64,000 bases of DNA from Agathobaculum sp. NTUH-O15-33 (GCF_033193315.1 NZ_CP136187.1:1736001-1800000); one strand, 5' to 3'. Numbered from the stretch's first letter, positions 44,147 through 52,772 are shown. A program made the numbers and translations. Notes: generated by a model not told the origin, from the sequence alone.

Positions 44147-44956
44147 ATGGAGCTTACACAAAAGAAGGGAATCAATGCGTTTCAGCTAAAGCTGCTTGCG
44201 CTCATCATCATGACGATCGACCATATTCATTATTTTGGTTCCTCGCTATGGAATGTGCCCGAAATATTAACGCTGATCGGACGGATCGCGGCCCCCATAT
44301 TCGTATTTATGCTGGCAAACGGTTTTGGCTACACGCACAGCAGGGGTAAATACCTGCTGCGCCTATATATTGGCGCTACGTTAATGCAGCTCGGCAATAT
44401 CGTGATGAATCGGCTGTTCCCGCTGCAAAACAATGTGATCGTGATGAACGGCATTTTTTCGACCATGGCGTTGATCGTTTTTTACCTCATTTGTATCGAG
44501 GGCCTGCGCGGCGCGGCGCGTATGCGTCAATATGGCCGAATGGCGCTGTGTATTCTGGGGATTCTGGCGCCTATCGCGCTCAGCTTCGCACTGCTGCCGC
44601 TGCTCAGCGCGGCGCCGCTCGCGGCCAACGCGCTGATGATCTTTGTACCTTTGCCGCTGATTTGCGAGGGCGGCCCGCTATTCGTCGTGCTCGGTATCGG
44701 CTTCTATTATTGCCGTAAGAGTAAGCTGGCTACGGGGGTATTCTACACACTGTATTGTATCATTACGCTGCTTTTAATCGGATTAACGCCCGAGAACATC
44801 CAATATATTTTCTTTATGTGGCTGTCGCTGCCGTTTATCTTACTCTACAACGGCGAAAAGGGAAGAAGCATGAAGTACCTATTCTACATCTACTATCCCG
44901 CGCACGTGTATATTTTGGCGATTGCCGCGTCCCTGCTGGGCAGCGCATTAGCATAA
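44147..44956 (+). CDS. TraX-family membrane protein
   Basis: The 269-residue protein has about eight spans. It starts MELTQKKGINAFQLKLLALIIMTIDHIHYF, the usual TraX opening, followed by GRIAAPIFVFMLANGFGYTHSRGKYLLRLY and, near the end, MKYLFYIYYPAHVYIL. TraX acetylates F-pilin in conjugation, but many Clostridia carry unlinked homologues of unknown acyltransferase function. AAAAGGAG precedes the ATG at 44147, and TTGACA at 44086 suggests a promoter. No conjugation genes are nearby. Confidence 0.88.
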   Translation: MELTQKKGINAFQLKLLALIIMTIDHIHYFGSSLWNVPEILTLIGRIAAPIFVFMLANGFGYTHSRGKYLLRLYIGATLMQLGNIVMNRLFPLQNNVIVMNGIFSTMALIVFYLICIEGLRGAARMRQYGRMALCILGILAPIALSFALLPLLSAAPLAANALMIFVPLPLICEGGPLFVVLGIGFYYCRKSKLATGVFYTLYCIITLLLIGLTPENIQYIFFMWLSLPFILLYNGEKGRSMKYLFYIYYPAHVYILAIAASLLGSALA

Positions 44957-44957
44957 C

Positions 44958-44987
44958 AAAAGGGACGGCTGCAAAGCCGTCCCTTTT
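44958..44987. terminator. Bidirectional terminator between traX and the ger operon
   Basis: AAAAGGGACGGCT with its complement and loop GCAA, followed by T5 on the plus strand, separates two convergent genes. Confidence 0.85.
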
Positions 44988-44989
44988 TG

Positions 44990-45814
44990 TTATGCGTGCT
45001 GTTTGCTTCGCGCGGCGGTGAGCCGGCGCATGGGCGCGAGTACCGCGCAGGAAAGGGCGGCGGAGCGCCCAAGATCGCAAAGGATAAGCGGCACCGCGAA
45101 AAAAACTTCACCATGGCGCGCAAAGTCGCCCACGGCGGCAAGTCCGGCCGCTGTAAAATTGGGGTAGGGCAGCAGGGCCGCCGTGTGCGCGCCCAGAAGC
45201 AGCGCCGTGCGCAGGCAGAGCAGCGCCAGCAGCGCGCCGCCCGCGGACATGCCGCGCGCCGCCGCGCCGGAAAGCCCCTCCGGCAGCGTGAGCGCCAGCA
45301 CGAGGGCGGCGGGAAGCAAGGCGTTCAAAATCTCGCCGGTCTGTCCCCATAGGCCCCATTGCGGCGCTTCCAGATAGGTGACGCGCAGATCGGCCACTGT
45401 CAGCACGCCCGAAAGCGCGCACACCGTCATGGCTACCGCCGCGATGGGCAGCGCCCACATGGCGGTACGGATCTGCCCGACACGGGCGATCAGCAGCGCG
45501 CTTACCGTAAGCGCAAAAATCAATCCCCACAGCGACCGCCCGACAAACAACGTCTTTTGCAGAAACACCGCCATGCGCGAGAGCGAGCGGCAAAGCGGCC
45601 ACAGCGCGAAAACGGCCAGCGCCCATTGGGGAACGCGGTACTGCCGCGTGAACGGCGCGAGCTTTGCCGCGCCCGCGACGATCAGCGCGGTGATCAAGCT
45701 GGCAATCGCGGCCGCATAAGCCGTTTGCGTCGATACCCCGCAGTAAAGGAGCTCCGCCAGTGGCAGCAGCGCGAATAACGCCGCGCCCCAGCGGGGAAAA
45801 AGCCGCTCACGCAT
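44990..45814 (-). CDS. GerAB-like spore germination permease, short and divergent
   Basis: The 274-residue membrane protein has eight or nine hydrophobic spans. It starts MRERLFPRWGAALFALLPLAE, and position as third gene after gerAA and gerAC supports the GerAB role (APC-superfamily germinant-binding subunit in the spore inner membrane). The usual length is about 360 residues, so one or two spans are missing and the sequence is very Ala/Leu-rich. GGAGGAC precedes the ATG and overlaps the end of gerAC. Confidence rests mainly on context. Confidence 0.6.
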   Translation of the reverse strand: MRERLFPRWGAALFALLPLAELLYCGVSTQTAYAAAIASLITALIVAGAAKLAPFTRQYRVPQWALAVFALWPLCRSLSRMAVFLQKTLFVGRSLWGLIFALTVSALLIARVGQIRTAMWALPIAAVAMTVCALSGVLTVADLRVTYLEAPQWGLWGQTGEILNALLPAALVLALTLPEGLSGAAARGMSAGGALLALLCLRTALLLGAHTAALLPYPNFTAAGLAAVGDFARHGEVFFAVPLILCDLGRSAALSCAVLAPMRRLTAARSKQHA

Positions 45815-46442
45815 GGAACCCGTCCTCCATTTCTCCATCTAAATAGCAGGAAAGCTTTTCGTTAGCGAATACCGCGACGCCCGCGGGCGAGATCTGGTCG
45901 AATTCATCGACATGCAGCGCGGGCAGAATGGCCGTGCCGTTCGCATGCAGCACCTCGGTCACGCGGTAAAGCGGCATATCGGGCAGCGTGCCCTGCTCGG
46001 CGGCAAGGTCCAGCAGATCGGCAAGCGCGAATACCTCGCTGTCCTGCTGCATCAGAGCGGCGGCTTCACCGTCCCGTACCACGGCGGCGCGCAGCGAAAG
46101 CCGTACGTCGCTGAGCTGGCATAAATAGTCCGCCAGCGTTAGAATGCCTTCGTTGGCGACCGCTTCGTCGATCAGCAGCACCTGCGCGTGGTTCAAATAC
46201 AGCTCGTTGCCCAGTACGCGTTCAATGTTTTGCAGCAATTCGGGCATGTCGCGCCCGGTGGCGGAGAGATAGGCGGGCGCGGCCGCGTCGTCCAAGCTGT
46301 CCTGCCGCACGACTTCGGCAGTCAGTCGGTAGCCGTCCTCCAGCCGGTCGAGCGCAAGGCTCGATACCGGCGAGACCTCGCGCGCGCAGCCGCAAAGCAC
46401 AGTGAGCGCGGCGAACAGCGCCATCAGTGATCGTTTTTTCAA
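45807..46442 (-). CDS. Truncated GerAC-type germination lipoprotein
   Basis: The TTG start at 46442 has GGAGG seven bases upstream and overlaps the gerAA stop (TTGA). The product begins LKKRSLMALFAALTVLCGC, a lipobox with the Cys at about residue 19. Residues 20-190 match the N-terminal part of GerAC (VLGNELYLNHAQVLLIDEAVANEGILTLADYL, VSPVSSLALD). At 211 residues it lacks the C-terminal domain of normal 370-400-residue proteins. It would be anchored in the spore inner membrane. Confidence 0.75.
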   Translation of the reverse strand: MKKRSLMALFAALTVLCGCAREVSPVSSLALDRLEDGYRLTAEVVRQDSLDDAAAPAYLSATGRDMPELLQNIERVLGNELYLNHAQVLLIDEAVANEGILTLADYLCQLSDVRLSLRAAVVRDGEAAALMQQDSEVFALADLLDLAAEQGTLPDMPLYRVTEVLHANGTAILPALHVDEFDQISPAGVAVFANEKLSCYLDGEMEDGFHA

Positions 46443-47878
46443 TGCCTGTCCTCCTTTTTTACGGGGAAGCGGTCGTGCCGCATGAAAAACCAGGGTGCGC
46501 GCACATACGCGTCCTCGTGCTCGATGGAAACGCGCGGCACCAGATTGAGCAGATAGGGTACCGAACAGGAGCGCATGCCGCACAGCATGGCCAGTATGAT
46601 CGCGAGCGCGATGCCGACGCCGTACAGCCCATAAGCCGCCCCGGCGGCCAGCAAGCCGAAGCGAAGGTATAGCGCGGCGGTTTGCAGCTTGGGCACCATC
46701 AGCCCCGTTACGCCCGCGATCGCAACGACGATGACGGTGGGCGCTGCGGCAAAGCGGGCGGATACCGCCGCCTGTCCCAAAACAAGGCCGCCGACGATGC
46801 TCATCGTCTGTCCCATGGGGCCGGGCGTTCGCGCGCCCGCTTCCTTGAGCGCCTCTAAAACAAGCAAAAGCAAAAACGTTTCCCAACCGGCTGGCAGGGG
46901 CACGCCGCGCTGCGCCGCCGATACCGCAAACAGCAGCCGGGCGGGGATCAGCTCGCGGTGGTACAGCATGAGCGCCGTATAAATGGCGGGCACGCATACG
47001 GAAAACAGAAAACCGATAAGCCGCAATAGGCGCGACAGGTTAGCCTGCAAAAAGCTGATATAGTAATCGTCGTTCGATTGGAAGCACTCTTGTAGCAGAT
47101 AGGGTGCGGTCAGTACGACCGGGCTGCCGTCCACCACGATCGCGCAGCGTCCTTCTACCAAACGGGCGGCAACAACATCGGGCCGCTCGGTGGTGCCGAG
47201 GGTGGGGAAGGGCGACCAGCGGTGGTCGCGGATGCGTTCGGCCAGATAGTTGGAATCCAGCACGCTGTCCGGGTCAAGCGATTCTAAGCGCTTTTTCAGG
47301 TTTTGCACCAGCTTGTCCTCGCACACCCCGGCGAGGTAAGCGAGGCATACCACTGTATTGGTGCGTGTGCCGATACGCAAAAAGGTGAATTTGAGCCGCC
47401 TGTCGTTCAGGCGGCGGCGGATCAACGACAGATTGGGCATAAAGCACTCGGTAAAGCCCTCGCGTGGGCCGGAAAGCACGCGCTCGTTCGTGGGCTCCTG
47501 CGTCGAGCGCATGGTGAAGCCCTTGGTGTTGACGACGACCGGGCGGCTTTCCCCCTCGGTGAAAACCACCGTGTCGCCATATAGAAAGGAAGCGAACAGC
47601 TTGTCGGAATCGATCTCCACGCGGCTGTCGTTCACCTGCAAAATGGTCTGCGCCAACTCCTCCGACGAAACGCGCTTGCGGTCGGAGCAGACGATGGGCC
47701 GGATGATGCTTTGGTTGATGGCAATGGCGTTTACCATGCCGTCGAAAAAGAACACGGCGCAGGAAAGCCCCTTGGGGCTTTGCGCGCGCCGGGTGACAAG
47801 CGTGTTGTCCCCCTGAAAAATATCCTGCATCAGGCGGATGTTTTGCTCCAAATCGGTGGAGAATGTAATTTTATCCAT
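46439..47878 (-). CDS. gerAA: Spore germination protein GerAA
   Basis: The 479-residue protein starts MDKITFSTDLEQNIRLMQDI. The cytoplasmic N-terminal domain (1-280) has LVEGRCAIVVDGSPVVLTAPYLLQECFQSNDDYY, the GerA family signature, and four to six spans follow (FSVCVPAIYTALMLYHRELIP, PLPAGWETFLLLLVLEALKEAG, GGLVLGQAAV). It forms the germinant-gated channel of a GerA receptor. I start at the ATG at 47878, behind GAGGGGTG, not the upstream Met at 47944 that lies in the spoIIP gap. Confidence 0.92.
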   Translation of the reverse strand: MDKITFSTDLEQNIRLMQDIFQGDNTLVTRRAQSPKGLSCAVFFFDGMVNAIAINQSIIRPIVCSDRKRVSSEELAQTILQVNDSRVEIDSDKLFASFLYGDTVVFTEGESRPVVVNTKGFTMRSTQEPTNERVLSGPREGFTECFMPNLSLIRRRLNDRRLKFTFLRIGTRTNTVVCLAYLAGVCEDKLVQNLKKRLESLDPDSVLDSNYLAERIRDHRWSPFPTLGTTERPDVVAARLVEGRCAIVVDGSPVVLTAPYLLQECFQSNDDYYISFLQANLSRLLRLIGFLFSVCVPAIYTALMLYHRELIPARLLFAVSAAQRGVPLPAGWETFLLLLVLEALKEAGARTPGPMGQTMSIVGGLVLGQAAVSARFAAAPTVIVVAIAGVTGLMVPKLQTAALYLRFGLLAAGAAYGLYGVGIALAIILAMLCGMRSCSVPYLLNLVPRVSIEHEDAYVRAPWFFMRHDRFPVKKEDRH

Positions 47879-47936
47879 GGCTGCACCCCTCATTTCAGAG
47901 ACTTGCTCCCGGATAGCATGGCGCAAATGAGGGGTT

Positions 47937-49001
47937 TTATGCACCGTTTAGGTCATCTGCCAGAACCTCGCCGAACAAACGGATCGAAGCGAGCGCCTCT
48001 GTGAGCGTGTTGCCGGATGAGCCGACCTCAACCAGCATGGAACCCGCGCGGGCGTGTTGGTTGAAGCGCTGCGTGCGCAGGTTGACCGGTCGCATCAATC
48101 CGGGGTGCTGCTGGTTCAACTCGTATTGCAGGCCCGAGACATAGCGCAGGTTATCCCGCCAGTTGTCATGCGTCAGTCCGCCGTCGTTCGTGCCGACGAC
48201 GAACATCAGCTGCGCCATTTCTTTGCCGTCAATCGTGCAGGAGGTTTTGTAGGCGCGGTTATCGTCCGTCAGGATAGAATCGCGGTGTACGTCGATCACG
48301 ACCTTGATCGAGGGATGCGCTTCGATCTCGGCGTTGATCTCTTCGAGCGCGCGGTCGTAAGAGCCGGAATAGGCCGGCGTGTCGAACATTTCGCGGCAAT
48401 GCAGCGTTTTAATGCCGTTCTTTTCGAGCACGCCGGCTAATTCGTCGCCCACGCGCACCACGTTGTAGCGGATATCCGTCGTGCGTTCAAACTCGGTGGG
48501 CGTGTAGGGGAAGGCGGCGTCCGGCGCGTAGCTTTCGCTGCCGTGCGTATGTACGATCAGCACCTGCGGTTCGCCGTTTGCTTCCGCGCGGATCGGGTAG
48601 GGATCGGCAAGGCAGGCGGCGGCGTCCACGGAATAAGAGGTTTCGTTATTGATGGTAATGGTCGCCGCTTTATCGGCGGCAGAAAGAACGGGCGCGTCGT
48701 TTGGCTCGGCCTGTGGGATATAAACGCTTTCGGACAGCGGGGTGTCCGCCTGCTCATCCCGCGCGGCGGAGGGCGCGCGGGGGGCGAATACCTCATCCGA
48801 CGTAGCGGATAGGCCGAGCTCAAACGACACGGCGTGCGCGACAAAACCGCTGTTTTTTGCCAGATCGGTCAGGATCGCGCGCACCGTGCTTTCGCCGCCC
48901 GCGCGGGAGAAGAGCAGCAGCGAGGCGGCCAGACACAGCGTGACCGACGCCGGCAGCGCCACTGTGCGCCGCCGGCGGTATTTTTTTCTGTGCCGAACCA
49001 T
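47937..49001 (-). CDS. spoIIP: Stage II sporulation protein P
   Basis: SpoIIP is the amidase/endopeptidase of the DMP complex that thins septal peptidoglycan during engulfment. The 354-residue protein has a basic N-terminus and one signal-anchor span (TVALPASVTLCLAASLLLF), a linker, and the catalytic domain with LIVHTHGSESY, IKVVIDVHRDSI, MLVEVGSSGNTLTEAL. The ATG at 49001 is eight bases from AAGGAGG; the GTG at 49007 is too close. It is followed by gerAA. Confidence 0.93.
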   Translation of the reverse strand: MVRHRKKYRRRRTVALPASVTLCLAASLLLFSRAGGESTVRAILTDLAKNSGFVAHAVSFELGLSATSDEVFAPRAPSAARDEQADTPLSESVYIPQAEPNDAPVLSAADKAATITINNETSYSVDAAACLADPYPIRAEANGEPQVLIVHTHGSESYAPDAAFPYTPTEFERTTDIRYNVVRVGDELAGVLEKNGIKTLHCREMFDTPAYSGSYDRALEEINAEIEAHPSIKVVIDVHRDSILTDDNRAYKTSCTIDGKEMAQLMFVVGTNDGGLTHDNWRDNLRYVSGLQYELNQQHPGLMRPVNLRTQRFNQHARAGSMLVEVGSSGNTLTEALASIRLFGEVLADDLNGA

Positions 49002-49078
49002 GTCCACCGCCTCCTTGTCTTTGTCTCTATCATACGCCCTTTGCCGCGCGAGTATGACAGAAAAGGGACGAATGGAAT

Positions 49079-49225
49079 AGTAAGGAATTAGAAGTTAGGA
49101 ATTAGGAGCTTTTTGAATTTGAATTAGTAATTAGTAATGATCGTTCCGCGTGTAGCGCGGTAATTTAAAATATCGGCCGTTGGCCGATTTCCTACAACTC
49201 CTACTTCCTAACTCCTAACTACTAT
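49079..49225. repeat. Inverted heptamer-array element, copy E (between gpr and spoIIP)
   Basis: The left arm is AGGAATTAGAAGTTAGGAAT-type units (49081-49110), with a second short TTAGTAATTAGTAATG run at 49125-49140. The core has CCGCGTGTAGCGCGG and CGGCCGTTGGCCG hairpins. The right arm is CTCCTACTTCCTAACTCC-type units (49197-49222). Confidence 0.8.
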
Positions 49226-49260
49226 CTTTCCTAAAAAGCCGATGGCTTTTTAGGAAAGAT
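49226..49260 (-). terminator. Hairpin overlapping the 3' end of gpr
   Basis: ATCTTTCCTAAAAAGCC pairs with GGCTTTTTAGGAAAGAT. The right arm encodes the last codons of gpr (LS and stop), so the hairpin is formed by the gene end and the sequence just after it. No T-tract follows, and the heptamer element begins immediately. Confidence 0.5.
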
Positions 49261-50137
49261 AGAGGTCGATATCGGTCACACTCAGGTGGGGGTGCAGCGC
49301 CATATTGATTGAATAGCCGATCATACGGGCAATATCGGCGACCTCGCGGTCGATGTCGCGCGTGGTGATCATGACCGGACTGGACAGGTCGTCCAGCGCT
49401 TCGCAGCTCGCGCCGTTCATCTGCGCGCCGATCTCGTGCGCAAGCGTCGCGCCGTCCACCACAGTGGGCACGCCTACCGCGATGACCGGTACGCCGAGCG
49501 TTTCCTTATTAAAGGCGGCGCGTGCATTGCCGACGCCCGCGCCCGGTGTGATGCCGGTGTCCGCGATCTGCACCGTACGCATCAGGCGCGATAGGCGGCC
49601 CGCCGCGAGTGCGTCCACCGCAATGACGGCGCCCGGGGCTATGCGGTCCATCACGCCTTGCACGACTTCGCCGGTCTCGATGCCGGTCTGACCTAAAACG
49701 CCGGGCGCTAAAGCGGATACCGCCCGCCAAGAAGAAAAAATATCCGGTTCATGCTCGACCAAATGCCGCGTGGCGATCACATGATCCGCGGCCTGCGGGC
49801 CGATCGCGTCCGGCGTGATCATCCGGTTGCCCAGACCGGTCACCAGAATAGGGGCGGATTTTGCCGTTTCCGGCAAAAGTTCGGATAAAAGCGTGCTGAG
49901 CGCGCGGCAGGCGCGCGGGAAAGCGTCCTCCTCGCGGCGCATCAGCGCCGTCAATTCCAGCGTTAGATAGCGGCCGCGCGGTTTGCCCAGCTCGCGCGCC
50001 GCCTCCTCGCCGAGGATATCCACCTCGCGCACGGAAAAGCCCTCCAGTGTGCGTTCAGTCTGTTCCACCTGCCGCAGCTCGGCGGCTTTATCACTGTTTT
50101 CAATCGCTTCAACCGCCAAATCGGTGCGAAAAGCCAT
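49250..50137 (-). CDS. gpr: Germination protease GPR
   Basis: GPR degrades small acid-soluble spore proteins at germination. The 295-residue zymogen begins MAFRTDLAVEAIENSDKAAE, with the pro-region ending at about ERTLEGFSVREVDILGEEAA. The aspartate catalytic core has VTGLGNRMITPDAIGP, VIAVDALAAGRLSRLMRTVQIADTGITPGAGVGN and GVPVIAVGVPTVVDG. The ATG at 50137 follows AAAGGAG at eight bases. It is divergent from rpsT, as in most Firmicutes. Confidence 0.95.
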   Translation of the reverse strand: MAFRTDLAVEAIENSDKAAELRQVEQTERTLEGFSVREVDILGEEAARELGKPRGRYLTLELTALMRREEDAFPRACRALSTLLSELLPETAKSAPILVTGLGNRMITPDAIGPQAADHVIATRHLVEHEPDIFSSWRAVSALAPGVLGQTGIETGEVVQGVMDRIAPGAVIAVDALAAGRLSRLMRTVQIADTGITPGAGVGNARAAFNKETLGVPVIAVGVPTVVDGATLAHEIGAQMNGASCEALDDLSSPVMITTRDIDREVADIARMIGYSINMALHPHLSVTDIDLYLS

Positions 50138-50206
50138 GGTAACCACTCCTTTTCAGCTATTGTGCGGCAGGGAATAAATCTTATGCGAAAGAAATGAAAA
50201 AAAACC

Positions 50207-50235
50207 TTGCATTTTACAGAATCAAATGCTAAAAT
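50207..50235 (+). promoter_or_regulatory. Promoter of rpsT
   Basis: TTGCAT (50207-50212), 17 bp and TAAAAT (50230-50235) lie 41 bp before the rpsT ATG. Confidence 0.7.
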
Positions 50236-50276
50236 AGAACTACTGACGAATTGATAACGAAGGAGGTGTTTTCGGA

Positions 50277-50540
50277 ATGCCCAACATCAAATCTGCGAAG
50301 AAGCGCGTCAAGGTCAACGGCGCCAAGAACCTGAACAACCAGATGGCGAAGAGCGCGCTCAAGACTGTGCTGAAGAAGTTCGACGGCGCTGTCGCCGCCG
50401 GCGACAAGGTGGAAGCGACTGCTCAGTATAAGACCGCTGTCAAGGCGGTTGATCAGGCGGCTGCCAAGCACCTCCTGCATAAGAATAACGCTGCGAACAA
50501 GAAGAGCTCGCTGACCACCAAGCTGAACGGCATGGCGTAA
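50277..50540 (+). CDS. rpsT: 30S ribosomal protein S20
   Basis: S20 binds 16S rRNA early in 30S assembly. The 87-residue, Lys/Ala-rich helical protein starts MPNIKSAKKRVKVNGAKNLN and ends KKSSLTTKLNGMA, the family pattern. GAAGGAGG precedes the ATG. Codon use is strongly biased, as expected for a ribosomal gene. It has its own promoter and terminator. Confidence 0.97.
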   Translation: MPNIKSAKKRVKVNGAKNLNNQMAKSALKTVLKKFDGAVAAGDKVEATAQYKTAVKAVDQAAAKHLLHKNNAANKKSSLTTKLNGMA

Positions 50541-50569
50541 GGCCTCTCTTATAGCTGCAAAGGAAGAGA

Positions 50570-50602
50570 CACCGGACCTCAATCGAGGGCCGGTGTTTTT
50601 TT
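50570..50602 (+). terminator. Terminator after rpsT
   Basis: ACACCGGACCTC and GAGGGCCGGTGT pair around loop AATC, followed by seven T. Confidence 0.88.
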
Positions 50603-50638
50603 GTTCGCAAGAATATTTAGACAATTATCAAAATGATA

Positions 50639-50690
50639 TTGACATTCTCACCAAGAAAGATTATTATACGTTTAGATAAACATCTAAACG
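50639..50690 (+). promoter_or_regulatory. Promoter with ArsR-type operator of the sdpRI-like operon
   Basis: TTGACA (50639-50644), 17 bp and TATTAT (50662-50667) are followed at 50669-50690 by a perfect inverted repeat, CGTTTAGAT-AAAC-ATCTAAACG. The repeat covers the expected start of transcription and is a likely binding site for the ArsR-family repressor encoded two genes later. Confidence 0.75.
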
Positions 50691-50692
50691 AG

Positions 50693-50944
50693 GTGAGACC
50701 AATAAAGCTCTGGCCCTTTACGGTTGGCGTTGCCGCCGCCGCTGCGTTTGTGATTGCGCTGGTAGGATTGCGTTTATCGCGCTGCAGCTTTACATGCAAG
50801 GCGTGCGGCAAAACGTTTCACATTCCGTGGCGCCGCGCCCTTTGGGTACAGCACTATAACAACGAATACATATTGCGGTGCCCGCATTGCGGACATAAGG
50901 GCTGGTGCGTGGCAGTCGCACCCAGTGAGAAGGAGGGGAATTAG
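50693..50944 (+). CDS. Membrane-anchored zinc-ribbon protein
   Basis: The 83-residue product has one membrane span (WPFTVGVAAAAAFVIALVG) and a zinc ribbon (CKACGKTFHIPW and CPHCGHKGWC). The start is uncertain. The long frame begins upstream of the promoter, so I use the GTG at 50693, which has a poor ribosome-binding site; ATA after GAGGTGAG is an alternative. It is the first gene of the operon that continues with SdpR-like, SdpI-like and CPBP genes. The function is unknown. Confidence 0.55.
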   Translation: MRPIKLWPFTVGVAAAAAFVIALVGLRLSRCSFTCKACGKTFHIPWRRALWVQHYNNEYILRCPHCGHKGWCVAVAPSEKEGN

Positions 50945-51217
50945 GTGAGCTTTCAACAAAGCTTCAAAGCGTTGTCTGATCCGATCCGCCGGCAGATCCT
51001 GCATCTGCTGCGCGCGGGGCCGATGGCGGCGGGCGATATCGCGCAGCGGTTCGACGTATCGGGCGCGACGATCTCGCACCATCTGTCCATTCTGCGGGAC
51101 GCCGGACTGGTGCTTGATGAAAAGAAAGGAAAGTACATTTACTACGAACTCAACATGTCGGTCGTGGATGAAATTCTGGGCTGGCTTTCTGCGTTAAAGG
51201 GAGACGATGAATCATGA
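50945..51217 (+). CDS. ArsR-family autorepressor (SdpR-like)
   Basis: The 90-residue winged-helix protein starts MSFQQSFKALSDPIRRQILHLL and contains AGDIAQRFDVSGATISHHLSILRDAGLVLDEKKGKYIYYEL. It lacks the metal-binding cysteines of ArsR and SmtB, as in SdpR. GTG start behind GAAGGAGG; the stop overlaps the SdpI-like ATG. In B. subtilis SdpR represses sdpRI until SdpI, bound by the toxin, sequesters it at the membrane. Confidence 0.88.
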   Translation: MSFQQSFKALSDPIRRQILHLLRAGPMAAGDIAQRFDVSGATISHHLSILRDAGLVLDEKKGKYIYYELNMSVVDEILGWLSALKGDDES

Positions 51218-51867
51218 AAAAGTTCAGCAAAATGCAAATCTTAGCATGGGTGCTCGCGGTCGTTCCATTGATCATGGTGGCCGCGGTCTATGGACGCTTG
51301 CCCGATCAAGTGCCCACGCATTGGAGTTTGGACGGTACGGTCACATACGGTTCAAAGACCACGCTTTGGATGATCGCGGGGCTTACGGTCCCGTTCGCGG
51401 TGCTGTTTCCCGTGCTGCCGCGTATCGATCCACGGAAGAAAAATTATCATAAGTTTCTACCGTCTTACGACCTGTTTCAGGTGGTTATGATGCTGTTTAT
51501 GATCGTGATGAGCGGCATCGTGATTGTCGAAACCATGCGCCCCGGTACGGTGCGCGTCGGCAATGTGGTGACCGGACTGGTCAGCCTGCTGCTGCTCATC
51601 TTGGGCAATATGCTGCCGAAATTCCGCCAAAACTATTTCAGCGGCTTGAAAAACCCGTGGACCTTAGCCAGTGAGAGCGTTTGGGTCAAGACCCACCGTC
51701 TGGGCGGGCGGCTGATGTTTTTGGCGGGCTTGATCGGTCTGACAACCTGCTTTTTACCCGACCGGCCGCGTTTTGCCGTATTCTTCACCGCGTTGATCGT
51801 CGCGGTGCTCATTCCCAATGTGATGAGCTACATTTGGTTCCGCCGAGAAGGGGAGAGTCAGCCGTGA
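51214..51867 (+). CDS. SdpI/DUF1648-family immunity-type membrane protein
   Basis: The 217-residue protein has six spans. DUF1648 is seen early (VYGRLPDQVPTHWSLDGTVTYGSKTTL) and the SdpI domain later (LGNMLPKFRQNYFSGLKNPWTLASESVWVKTHRLGGRL). In B. subtilis SdpI gives immunity to the SdpC cannibalism toxin and signals to SdpR. The gene overlaps its neighbours on both sides by 4 bp, showing tight coupling. No sdpC-like toxin is in the window. Confidence 0.9.
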   Translation: MKKFSKMQILAWVLAVVPLIMVAAVYGRLPDQVPTHWSLDGTVTYGSKTTLWMIAGLTVPFAVLFPVLPRIDPRKKNYHKFLPSYDLFQVVMMLFMIVMSGIVIVETMRPGTVRVGNVVTGLVSLLLLILGNMLPKFRQNYFSGLKNPWTLASESVWVKTHRLGGRLMFLAGLIGLTTCFLPDRPRFAVFFTALIVAVLIPNVMSYIWFRREGESQP

Positions 51868-52772
51868 AACGAATCTGCATTTATCTGGCCGTCACCTTTC
51901 CGCTGACATGGGCGCTGTGGGGGCTGGCGACCAGCGGCCCGGTCGTTACCGGTATGCCGATGGCGACGCAGCTGATGATAGGGCTCGGCATGCTGTGTCC
52001 CACGATCGGCGTATTGATCACGTGGCTGATCCTGCGCAAACGCGAACCGTTTTCCCTTCCGCTGCGGCCGAAGTTTCGCGGCAACGCGAAAAGCTACCTG
52101 CTGGCTTGGTTCGGCCCCTCACTGGCGGTGCTGGCTGGCGCCCTGCTGTATTTTCTGGTTTTTCGTAATCAGCTCGATCCATCCATGGGCTTTGTACGGG
52201 AGATGGGCGGCAGCGCGGCGGCCTTATACGCGGATGGTACGATCCGCGCATCCGTTATCCTACAAATTGCCGTGGCGGTGCTGTTAGGCCCGCTGATCAA
52301 TGTGATCGCGGGCGCGGGGGAGGAGATCGGCTGGCGCGGTCTGCTGTATCCCGCGCTGCGTGAAAAGCTCTCTCCAGCCGCGGCCTGTCTGGTGGGCGGT
52401 GTGATATGGGGCCTGTGGCATGCGCCGGTCACAATGCGAGGCCATAATTATGGGCTGGATTATCCCGGCTTCCCATGGCTGGGCGTGCTTGCCATGTGCG
52501 TGTTCTGTATTGCGATGGGTACGCTGCTGCACTATCTGACCGTGAAAAGCGGCAGCATCTGGCCCGCGTCGCTCGCGCACGCCGGGTTAAACGCGCTGGC
52601 CGCCGCGCCGATGATGTTCTTGCCGTCGGCCGCTACCGGCAGCCGCCTGCTTGGGCCGAGCGCTGCCGGTCTGCTGGCCGGACTGCCGCTTCTGGCGACG
52701 GCCGTCGCGTGGATGGTCGTAGAAAACCGGAAAATGGCGAAACCAGTCCCCACCGAACAGCCAAACCCTTAA
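51864..52772 (+). CDS. CPBP-family intramembrane metalloprotease
   Basis: The 302-residue protein has seven or eight spans. The catalytic motif EEIGWRG (E153, E154, R158) and the second motif WGLWHAPVTM, with a third His in SLAHAGLNALA, are those of ABI/Rce1-type glutamate proteases, many of which act in bacteriocin maturation or self-immunity. The GTG start overlaps the SdpI-like stop. Its presence behind sdpRI-like genes supports a self-immunity role. Confidence 0.88.
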   Translation: MKRICIYLAVTFPLTWALWGLATSGPVVTGMPMATQLMIGLGMLCPTIGVLITWLILRKREPFSLPLRPKFRGNAKSYLLAWFGPSLAVLAGALLYFLVFRNQLDPSMGFVREMGGSAAALYADGTIRASVILQIAVAVLLGPLINVIAGAGEEIGWRGLLYPALREKLSPAAACLVGGVIWGLWHAPVTMRGHNYGLDYPGFPWLGVLAMCVFCIAMGTLLHYLTVKSGSIWPASLAHAGLNALAAAPMMFLPSAATGSRLLGPSAAGLLAGLPLLATAVAWMVVENRKMAKPVPTEQPNP

